A DNA stretch of 20,619 nt from RFPI01 sp964398195 (lineage in GTDB: Bacteria > Pseudomonadota > Gammaproteobacteria > Burkholderiales > Methylophilaceae). Positions 14,771 to 20,619 of the stretch are shown piece after piece. The stretch lies in assembly GCA_964398195.1 (NCBI GenBank), contig CAYNLW010000020.1, positions 1-20,619 of the forward strand. The letters run 5' to 3'. The position numbers were made by a program, and so were the translations under genes. How positions within the stretch are numbered: the first letter of the stretch is position 1; each line of letters begins with the position of its first letter. A model generated the notes under the pieces. That model worked only from the letters and a program-made list of their open reading frames with translations. It was not told the DNA's origin and did no database searches.

Positions 14771-14821
14771 TTGCCTAGTCTGCAACATAGTCTGCCAGCA
14801 CTGGCTGACAATACTAGGCAA
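14771..14821. repeat. Nested inverted repeat in the trmJ/suhB divergent region
   Basis: TTGCCTAGT (14771-14779) and ACTAGGCAA (14813-14821) are perfect 9-bp arms. Inside them GCCAG (14794-14798) mirrors CTGGC (14801-14805). TAGTCTGC also occurs twice as a direct repeat (14776-14783 and 14788-14795, period 12). The element ends 37 bases before the suhB start. Between divergent genes it cannot be an ordinary terminator; operator or leader structure are the options. Confidence 0.5.
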
Positions 14822-14858
14822 ACAGTCACTAGACCCGTTTTTTTCAGGAAGTTGATAC

Positions 14859-15680
14859 ATGCATCCAATGTTAATAAATGCCGTTAAAGCGGCGCGTAAA
14901 GCCGGCACCATTATCAATCGTGCGGCGCAAGACGTCAGTGCGATTAAGGTGATGAACAAGACCTTTAACGATTTTGTCAGCGAAGTTGACCATGCCTCTG
15001 AGCAGGCGATTATTGAAACCCTGAAAGAAGTCTATCCCGACCACGGTTTTCTGGGCGAAGAAAGCGGCCAACAGCAAAATAATTCCGAATATCTGTGGAT
15101 TATCGATCCACTCGATGGCACCACCAATTTCCTGCATGGCTTCCCGCAATACGCGATTTCTATTGCCTTATTACATCAAGGCCAATTAAATCAAGCGGTG
15201 GTGTATGACCCGACCAATAATTTATTATTCACCGCCAGCAAAGGCGGCGGCGCGTTTCTTAATGACAGACGCATACGGGTGAGTCAGCGCACCAAGTTGC
15301 AAATGTCGCTGATAGGCACCGGCTTTCCATTCCGCGAATTTCAATACTTAGACACCTATATGGCCATGCTAAAAGAGATGATTAAAAATACCTCAGGCAT
15401 ACGTCGCCCAGGCGCTGCGGCACTAGATTTATGCTATGTGGCAGCCGGCTGGACCGATGGCTTTTGGGAAATCAATTTATCGCCTTGGGATATCGCCGCT
15501 GGCGCCTTGATTATCAAAGAAGCCGGTGGCATTGTGGGCGATTTCGAAGGCAACGAGAGCTGGCTACATTCCGGTAATATCGTGGCCGGTAATCCGAAAA
15601 TCTTCGCCCAGTTGTTGCAGACTTTGCAGCCCTTTGTCACGCCAGAGTTAAGCACAGCAGCGGCGGTGAAACGTTTCTAA
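14859..15680 (+). CDS. suhB: Inositol monophosphatase family protein (SuhB-like)
   Basis: A 273-residue Mg-dependent phosphatase of the IMPase family. Metal-binding residues are Glu67 (GEESG), Asp83 and Asp86 (DPLDGTTN), and Asp211 (WDIAAG), one position below or equal to those of E. coli SuhB. In E. coli, SuhB also belongs to the rRNA antitermination complex with Nus factors; whether that holds here is inference. The ATG at 14859 has AGGAAG eight bases before it. It is divergent from trmJ and 51 bp ahead of galU on the same strand, so they may be co-transcribed. The gene is complete and has all catalytic motifs. Confidence 0.93.
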   Translation: MHPMLINAVKAARKAGTIINRAAQDVSAIKVMNKTFNDFVSEVDHASEQAIIETLKEVYPDHGFLGEESGQQQNNSEYLWIIDPLDGTTNFLHGFPQYAISIALLHQGQLNQAVVYDPTNNLLFTASKGGGAFLNDRRIRVSQRTKLQMSLIGTGFPFREFQYLDTYMAMLKEMIKNTSGIRRPGAAALDLCYVAAGWTDGFWEINLSPWDIAAGALIIKEAGGIVGDFEGNESWLHSGNIVAGNPKIFAQLLQTLQPFVTPELSTAAAVKRF

Positions 15681-15731
15681 ACAGCTAATCTTGAGCGTTA
15701 TTTAGCAACCTATTGTTAAGGCACCAACACA

Positions 15732-16616
15732 ATGAAAAAAATCACTAAAGCGGTTTTTCCTGTGGCAGGTTTGGGCACACGTTTTCTGCCAGCGACCAAG
15801 GCCAATCCTAAAGAGATGTTGCCGATTATTGATAAACCGCTGATTCAATATGCGGTAGAAGAAGCCATAGAGGCCGGTATCACCGATATGATTTTTATTA
15901 TCGGCCGTAATAAACGCGCCATTCCCGATCACTTCGATATGGCGTATGAGTTAGAAACCGAACTGGAACTGAATGGCAAAACCGAATTATTAAAAATCGT
16001 ACAAAACATTATCCCCAAACATATCAACTGCATTTATCTGCGCCAAGCGCAAGCCTTGGGGTTAGGGCACGCAGTGAAAATGGCGCAGCCCGTGGTCAAC
16101 GATGAAGCCTTCGCGGTTCTGTTGGCAGATGATTTACTAGACGCCAAAGTATCGGTGATTAAGCAGATGGTTGAGGTGTATCAACAGCACCAATGCTCGG
16201 TGCTAGGGGTGCAAGACGTGCCCAGAGAACAAACCAAAAGCTACGGCATTGTGGCCACCAAGCCCTTAGCTGAGCGCTTAGAACAAGTCACCGCCATCGT
16301 AGAAAAACCCCAACCAGAAGTCGCCCCATCTACACTTGGCGTAGTCGGTCGCTATATTCTGACACCAAGAATTTTCCATTACCTAGATCAAATTCAACCC
16401 GGCGCCGGCGGCGAAATCCAACTCACCGACGCCATCTCCGCCTTACTGGCCGAACAAACCATCTTAGCCTACCGCTACAACGGTGTCCGCTACGACTGCG
16501 GCTCCAAACAAGGCTACCTAGAAGCCACCCTACGCCTAGGCCTGCGCCACCCCGAAGTCGGCGCCAGCCTAAAAGCCCTAATGCAAAAAATCGTCAACGA
16601 AGAAAAATTCAGCTAA
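15732..16616 (+). CDS. galU: UTP--glucose-1-phosphate uridylyltransferase
   Basis: A 294-residue nucleotidyltransferase making UDP-glucose for lipopolysaccharide, capsule or trehalose pathways. The N-terminus has the diagnostic FPVAGLGTRFLPATKANPKE (nucleotide-binding loop and catalytic Lys), followed by EMLPIIDKPLIQYAVEEA. LLADDLLDAK is the metal/UDP-binding segment, with EKPQPE and GGEIQLTDAI further on. Length is normal for bacterial GalU. AAGG lies about ten bases before the ATG. Codon use changes sharply along the gene: early codons are mixed with many T/G endings, whereas the last 70 codons end almost only in C or A. The stop is directly followed by a 6-bp GC-rich hairpin without a T-run. 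Confidence 0.96.
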   Translation: MKKITKAVFPVAGLGTRFLPATKANPKEMLPIIDKPLIQYAVEEAIEAGITDMIFIIGRNKRAIPDHFDMAYELETELELNGKTELLKIVQNIIPKHINCIYLRQAQALGLGHAVKMAQPVVNDEAFAVLLADDLLDAKVSVIKQMVEVYQQHQCSVLGVQDVPREQTKSYGIVATKPLAERLEQVTAIVEKPQPEVAPSTLGVVGRYILTPRIFHYLDQIQPGAGGEIQLTDAISALLAEQTILAYRYNGVRYDCGSKQGYLEATLRLGLRHPEVGASLKALMQKIVNEEKFS

Positions 16617-16617
16617 G

Positions 16618-16637
16618 TCCGCCGATATGCTGGCGGA
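16618..16637 (+). terminator. GC-rich hairpin directly after galU
   Basis: TCCGCC (16618-16623) and GGCGGA (16632-16637) flank an 8-base loop, beginning one base after the galU stop. Only GTTCTCG follows, with no T-run, so it is a weak intrinsic terminator at best. It may protect the mRNA 3' end or help Rho-dependent ending. Confidence 0.4.
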
Positions 16638-16643
16638 GTTCTC

Positions 16644-16725
16644 GTAGGTTGGGCTGAAGCATGAAGCCCAACACAGCGGTCGTGGACACATCTCTGTTGG
16701 GCTTCCTATCGTCAACCCAAGCTAC
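16644..16725. repeat. 82-bp composite palindrome of the GTAGGTTGGG...AGCCCAAC type
   Basis: Inner arms GAAGCCCAACA (16663-16673) and TGTTGGGCTTC (16695-16705) are a perfect 11-bp inverted repeat. Outer arms GTAGGTTGGGCTG (16644-16656) and CAACCCAAGCTAC (16713-16725) pair with two mismatches. The left half can also fold alone: TTGGGCT (16649-16655) with AGCCCAA (16665-16671). Sequences of this look recur between genes in many proteobacterial genomes, so it is probably a dispersed extragenic repeat. That cannot be confirmed from one copy. Confidence 0.6.
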
Positions 16726-16811
16726 CAATTAAATGTATAGGATGCTCTGACGTAAGGAAGCGCATCAATCCCGGTGATTAAGGAAAAAATACCTTATTGG
16801 TTTTGTCCTAG

Positions 16812-16833
16812 ATTCTGCGACTGCGCGCAGAAT
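16812..16833. repeat. 22-bp palindrome resembling dispersed ATTC...GAAT repeats
   Basis: ATTCTGCG (16812-16819) and CGCAGAAT (16826-16833) are perfect 8-bp arms around ACTGCG. The layout recalls the short extragenic palindromes of Neisseria (dRS3, ATTCCC...GGGAAT) and similar repeats elsewhere, but the sequence differs. It lies 59 bases beyond the mqo stop and may act in ending transcription from either side. Confidence 0.5.
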
Positions 16834-16891
16834 GACATTGTAGAAAGTCCCTTTTTGGTTTGGAAAGCCGCTGGATAAGGTCGCGTAACAA

Positions 16892-18382
16892 CTAATCCTC
16901 TACCAACCCCAACATCTTAAGCGTTTGTTGACGGAGTTTGATTAGGGTTGCTTTGTCTTCGATGAGGTTGTGGCCGTAGGAGGGCATGAGTTGGCGTAGT
17001 TTGTTTTGCCAGTTGGCGGATTGCATTTGTGGGAAGCAGCGTTGCAAGATGTTGACCATGGCGTTGACTGAGGTTGAGGCGCCGGGCGATGCGCCTAATA
17101 AAGCGGCTAGTGTGCCGTCTTGGGCGCATACAATTTCGGTGCCGAATTCTAGTTTGCCGCCGGTTTGTTCACAGTGTTTGATGATTTGCACGCGCTGACC
17201 CGCTTTGACGATTTTCCAGTCTTTGCTGTGGGCTTGCGGGAAGTATTCGCGCAGGCTTTGCATGCGTTGGCGTTTGCTTTTGAGCGCTTCTTTAATTAAA
17301 TAATTGGTCAATTTGCGATTCTGCATACCAGCCAATAGCATGGGTTTGAGGTTGTCGCGTTTGACCGATTTGACTAGATCTAGCAGCGAGCCTTGTTTTA
17401 AAAATTTGGTGGTGAAGCCGGCGAAGGGGCCGAATAATAAAGCGGGTTTGCCGTCGATATAGCGGGTGTCTAAATGTGGCACCGACATCGGTGGTGCGCC
17501 TAGCGCGGCTTTGCCATAGACCTTGGCTTGATGTTGTTGCACTAGCGCTGGGTCGTGGCTGGCTAGCCATAGACCGCTGACCGGGAAGCCGCCATAGCCT
17601 TTGGCTTCTGCGATACCGGATTTTTGTAACAGGCTGAGCGCTGCGCCACCAGCACCTAAAAACACGAATTGGCTGCGCAAGTCCAGCACGCGCCGTTTAA
17701 CACGATTGATGGCTTTAATCTGCCATTCGCCATTGGCGGATTGCTGCAAAGATTGCACTTGATGGCTAAGCAATAATTGGAAATTGTCTTGTTGCTGTAG
17801 ATAGTCAATCAAGCCGCGACTAATCGCACCAAAATCCACATCTGTGCCATAAGCCACTCGTGTAGCAGCGCATACTTGCGATTGACGTTGTTGCATGACC
17901 AGCGGCATCCAATCCATCAGTTGCTTGGGGTCATCGCTAAATTGCATATCGGCGAATAGATGATGTTGTTGCAATAGGCGATGCCGTTCACGCAAAAACG
18001 CTACATTGTGCTCGCCCCAGACAAAGCTGATATGCGGGGTGGCGTGAATAAAATCTTGCCGGCGCAATATGCCTTGTTGCACACAATGTGCCCATACTTG
18101 CAGAGATTGTTCAAACGCGGCATTAATCTCTAAAGCGCGTTGTATGGCGATGCTGCCATCGGCTTGTTGCGGGGTGTAATTCAGCTCGCAATAGCCAGCG
18201 TGGCCGGTGCCTGCATTGTTCCAAGCATTGGAGCTTTCGCTGGCCACTTGGTTGTCGCGTTCTAGCATCACGATACGCAATTGCGGGTCTAGCTGATGCA
18301 GCAAATAGGCCAGCGTGGCGCTCATAATGCCGGCGCCTACTAGGACCACATCTACTTTTTCATGATGGCTTAAATCGCTCAT
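16892..18382 (-). CDS. mqo: Malate:quinone oxidoreductase
   Basis: A 496-residue peripheral membrane flavoprotein that oxidises malate to oxaloacetate and passes electrons to the quinone pool, an NAD-independent alternative to malate dehydrogenase. The FAD dinucleotide motif VGAGIMSATLAYLL begins at Gly16. ESSNAWNNAGTGHAGYCELN is the family hallmark, and the late SPGASTSVNAMVNIL segment is also typical. I start it at ATG 18382, with a GGA just upstream; the in-frame GTG at 18397 has no such support. It lies downstream of acs on the same strand, but a strong terminator between them suggests its own promoter or readthrough. TTGAGC then GTTAAG is a weak candidate promoter that partly overlaps the terminator tail. 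The last 60 or so codons are C/A-ending except the final ten. Confidence 0.94.
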   Translation of the reverse strand: MSDLSHHEKVDVVLVGAGIMSATLAYLLHQLDPQLRIVMLERDNQVASESSNAWNNAGTGHAGYCELNYTPQQADGSIAIQRALEINAAFEQSLQVWAHCVQQGILRRQDFIHATPHISFVWGEHNVAFLRERHRLLQQHHLFADMQFSDDPKQLMDWMPLVMQQRQSQVCAATRVAYGTDVDFGAISRGLIDYLQQQDNFQLLLSHQVQSLQQSANGEWQIKAINRVKRRVLDLRSQFVFLGAGGAALSLLQKSGIAEAKGYGGFPVSGLWLASHDPALVQQHQAKVYGKAALGAPPMSVPHLDTRYIDGKPALLFGPFAGFTTKFLKQGSLLDLVKSVKRDNLKPMLLAGMQNRKLTNYLIKEALKSKRQRMQSLREYFPQAHSKDWKIVKAGQRVQIIKHCEQTGGKLEFGTEIVCAQDGTLAALLGASPGASTSVNAMVNILQRCFPQMQSANWQNKLRQLMPSYGHNLIEDKATLIKLRQQTLKMLGLVED

Positions 18383-18414
18383 TTTTCCACTTAACACTGT
18401 CCGCTATTACCGGC

Positions 18415-18444
18415 TCAAAAAGAAAGGGCGTGCTCGCCCTTTCT
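18415..18444 (-). terminator. Intrinsic terminator of acs
   Basis: On the minus strand AGAAAGGGCG (18444-18435), loop AGCA, then CGCCCTTTCT (18430-18421) form a perfect 10-bp stem running into a T-run (18421-18417). This is a textbook Rho-independent terminator placed 25 bases after the acs stop. A second hairpin, ATCACT/AGTGAT (18452-18457 with 18464-18469), overlaps the acs stop itself. Confidence 0.88.
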
Positions 18445-18468
18445 GTCTGCTATCACTGCTGGTAGTGA

Positions 18469-20445
18469 TTAGGATACCGATTGCTTTAATTGTTCCAATA
18501 TTGCTGGGTTTTCTAGCGTAGAGATATCGGAAGTAATTTCCTCTCCTTTGGCTAGGCTACGCAACAAACGGCGCATAATTTTACCAGAGCGCGTCTTAGG
18601 TAGATTATCGCCAAAGCGAATATCGTCTGGCTTGGCAATCGGGCCTATCTCTTTGCCCACCCACTCACGCAGTTCGGCGACAATTTTCTTGGCATCTTCG
18701 CCAGTCGGGCGCGCTTGTTTGAGCACCACATAAGCCACGATAGATTCGCCTTTGACTTCGTGCGGTTTGCCCACCACCGCGGCTTCTGCCACGATGGGGT
18801 TGGCGACCAAGGCTGATTCAATTTCCATAGTGCCCAAGCGGTGGCCGGATACATTCAGCACATCATCGATTCTGCCCATAATGGTGAAATAGCCCAGCTT
18901 GGCATCGCGCACCGCGCCATCGCCAGCCAGATACAGCTTGCCGCCCAAATCTTCCGGGAAGTAAGACTTGGCAAAGCGTTCGGGGTCGCCCCAGATGGTG
19001 CGTATCATAGATGGCCAAGGGCGCTTAATCACCAATAAACCGCCATTGCCCCATGCGATATCTTTGCCGGTTTCGTCCACCACATCGACCATAATGCCGG
19101 GGAAGGGCAGGGTGCAAGAGCCGGGAATCAAGGGGGTGACCGGCAAGGGGGTAATCACATGGCCACCGGTTTCCGTTTGCCAGAAGGTATCCAAAATGGG
19201 ACAACGGCCTTTGCCGACTTCTTCGTGATACCACATCCACGCTTCCGGATTAATCGGTTCGCCCACCGAGCCTAATAAGCGCAGGCTGGATAGGTCAAAT
19301 TGCTTGGGATGCACCGCCTCATCGCCAGAAGCAAATTTAATTAAGGATCGAATGGCGGTTGGTGCGGTGTAGAAAATGGTTACTTTGTGTGCTTGTATCA
19401 TGCGCCAGAAACGGCTGGCGTCAGGATAGGTGGGGATGCCCTCAAAGATAATTTGCGTGGCGCCCATAGCCAATGGGCCATAAGCCACATAGGTATGGCC
19501 GGTAATCCAGCCCACATCGGCGGTGCACCAAAAGATATCGCTGTCTTTGATATCAAAAGTCCAACGCATGGTATTGGCGGCATGCAATAAAAAGCCCGCA
19601 GAGGAATGCTGCACGCCTTTAGGCTTGCCGGTGGAACCCGAGGTGTATAACAAGAATAAAGGATGCTCGGCATTTACCCACACCGGCTCACAGCTTTGCG
19701 CTTGACCATCAATCAAGTCATGCCACCAAATATTATTGGCCTTGAAATCTACCTCGCCACCGGTGCGCTTGAATACCACCACTTTTTCTACGCTGGCGCA
19801 GCCCGGCATAGCCAAGGCTTCGTCCACAGCGGGTTTTAAGGGAATATTTTTACCGCCACGGAATTGCCCGTCAGCGGTAATCACCATTTTCGCGCCGGTG
19901 TCTTGAATCCGTTCTTGCAAGCTCTTGGCAGAAAAGCCACCGAATACCACAGAGTGGGTCAAGCCCAAACGAGCGCAGGCTTGCATGGCGACTACCGCTT
20001 CTATGCCCATAGGCAAATAGATAATCACTCGGTCGCCTAGCGACAAGCCTAGGGTTTTTAGGCCATTGGCAAATTGGCAAACGCGCTGAAATAACTCGCG
20101 GTAAGTAATATGGCTGCTGCTGCCATCGTCGGCTTCAAAAATAATGGCGGTTTTGTCGCCCCGTTTTTCTAAATGACGGTCTAGACAGTTATACGAAACA
20201 TTTAACTCGCCATCATCAAACCAACGATAGAAGGGCGCTTTGCTCTCGTCTAATACGCGGCTAAACGGCTTTTTCCAATCGATTAGTTGTTTGGCAAGGT
20301 CGCCCCAAAAGCCCTCATAGTCTTGCGCTGCCTGTTGGCATAAGGCTTGATATTGCTCCATGCTATTGATGGTAGCTTGCTGGACGATTTGTGCACTCGG
20401 ATTAAAAATTCGAGTTTCATGCATTACAGATTCGATAGCACTCAT
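18469..20445 (-). CDS. acs: Acetyl-CoA synthetase (AMP-forming)
   Basis: A 658-residue acyl-adenylate-forming enzyme that converts acetate, ATP and CoA to acetyl-CoA. Motifs visible: the ATP loop YTSGSTGKPKGV, the adenylate motif DTFWQTETGG, the hinge region GRIDDVLNVSGHRLGT, and the catalytic Lys622 in PKTRSGKIMRRLLR. That Lys is the site which protein acetyltransferases modify to switch Acs off in other bacteria. The N-terminal cap starts at residue 30 or so and the length is normal. The ATG at 20445 has GGGAG about ten bases before it. It is followed by an intrinsic terminator and then mqo. An AT-rich stretch at 20503-20508 is a possible -10. Regulation by carbon source is usual for acs, but no regulator gene is present here. 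Confidence 0.97.
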   Translation of the reverse strand: MSAIESVMHETRIFNPSAQIVQQATINSMEQYQALCQQAAQDYEGFWGDLAKQLIDWKKPFSRVLDESKAPFYRWFDDGELNVSYNCLDRHLEKRGDKTAIIFEADDGSSSHITYRELFQRVCQFANGLKTLGLSLGDRVIIYLPMGIEAVVAMQACARLGLTHSVVFGGFSAKSLQERIQDTGAKMVITADGQFRGGKNIPLKPAVDEALAMPGCASVEKVVVFKRTGGEVDFKANNIWWHDLIDGQAQSCEPVWVNAEHPLFLLYTSGSTGKPKGVQHSSAGFLLHAANTMRWTFDIKDSDIFWCTADVGWITGHTYVAYGPLAMGATQIIFEGIPTYPDASRFWRMIQAHKVTIFYTAPTAIRSLIKFASGDEAVHPKQFDLSSLRLLGSVGEPINPEAWMWYHEEVGKGRCPILDTFWQTETGGHVITPLPVTPLIPGSCTLPFPGIMVDVVDETGKDIAWGNGGLLVIKRPWPSMIRTIWGDPERFAKSYFPEDLGGKLYLAGDGAVRDAKLGYFTIMGRIDDVLNVSGHRLGTMEIESALVANPIVAEAAVVGKPHEVKGESIVAYVVLKQARPTGEDAKKIVAELREWVGKEIGPIAKPDDIRFGDNLPKTRSGKIMRRLLRSLAKGEEITSDISTLENPAILEQLKQSVS

Positions 20446-20502
20446 GGCTTGATTACTCCCAACGGTTACTTCGCTTGCTTCAGCGATTTTTTTAGCCTGT
20501 TA

Positions 20503-20508
20503 AATATA
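20503..20508 (-). promoter_or_regulatory. Possible -10 element for acs
   Basis: On the minus strand TATATT lies 58-63 bases before the acs start, preceded by TG. No good -35 hexamer lies 16-18 bases further up, which would fit an activator-dependent promoter, but it may be chance in an AT-rich stretch. The remaining bases to the window end (20509-20619) hold nothing else I can name. Confidence 0.25.
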
Positions 20509-20619
20509 CAGTGTTTGCCTACTTTCCTGCACTCCTAAACAAAATTTTTTTGCAGCCCAGCGTGGCCTAAAGCCCATCACCCCGCCACAATCCCTATCAC
20601 CTTTTTATGCTGAGAATCA

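Noticed and set aside
20471..20497. Terminator-like TCGCT/AGCGA hairpin with T-run on the + strand upstream of acs
   Set aside because: The stem is only five base pairs and no + strand gene ends here within the window.
20519..20575. Sigma-54 type promoter upstream of acs (GGCCAC...CTGCA)
   Set aside because: The GG and GC pairs are not ten bases apart as sigma-54 requires.
1..20619. tRNA, rRNA, CRISPR array, phage or toxin-antitoxin and defence genes
   Set aside because: Gaps are short and none shows cloverleaf, repeat-spacer pattern or gene signatures of such systems; the protease and TonB receptor are 10 kb apart and give no reason to link them.

Overview
This 20.6 kb window comes from a Gram-negative bacterium, most likely a betaproteobacterium. 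The pointers are a dihydrolipoamide dehydrogenase carrying its own lipoyl domain, birA overlapping coaX, the neighbourhood suhB<>trmJ-cysE, a membrane malate:quinone oxidoreductase, and medium GC content. I cannot name the genus. No phage, transposase, CRISPR array, tRNA or rRNA was recognised. Thirteen protein genes are called: twelve complete, and one cut by the left edge.

Layout. 2-1135 (+) is the 3' part of a secreted serralysin-type zinc protease. 1191-5314 (-) is aceE-aceF, the E1 and E2 of pyruvate dehydrogenase. 5580-7094 (+) is an M17 leucyl-aminopeptidase-family gene, inserted between aceEF and 7159-8970 (-), the E3 gene lpdA. 9127-10925 (+) is birA-coaX, overlapping by 4 bp (biotin and CoA cofactor genes). 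11091-13178 (+) is a lone TonB-dependent receptor. 13201-14681 (-) is trmJ-cysE, tightly coupled. 14859-16616 (+) is suhB-galU. 16892-20445 (-) is acs followed by mqo, separated by an intrinsic terminator.

How the genes fit together. Much of the window serves acetyl-CoA and carbon flow: PDH E1/E2/E3 make acetyl-CoA from pyruvate, Acs makes it from acetate, CoaX makes the CoA precursor, and Mqo feeds malate electrons to the quinone pool. BirA attaches biotin, which acetyl-CoA carboxylase needs. GalU (UDP-glucose), SuhB, TrmJ (tRNA modification) and CysE (cysteine) are other household genes. The protease and TonB receptor are the only accessory-looking genes.

No clearly new gene system is visible. 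The least expected signals are non-coding or compositional. (i) A strong shift to C/A-ending codons occurs in the last 60-120 codons of all four genes that face the two convergent junctions 1136-1190 and 16617-16891. It leaves the mRNA 3' ends C-rich and G-poor, which could suit Rho-dependent termination. (ii) A two-stem hairpin lies in the putative aceE leader. (iii) Three CACGGC repeats with exact 17-bp period precede the TonB receptor gene. (iv) Two unrelated palindromes lie in the trmJ/suhB divergent region. (v) A cluster of dispersed-repeat-like palindromes lies after galU. (vi) birA has a near-leaderless promoter/start arrangement.
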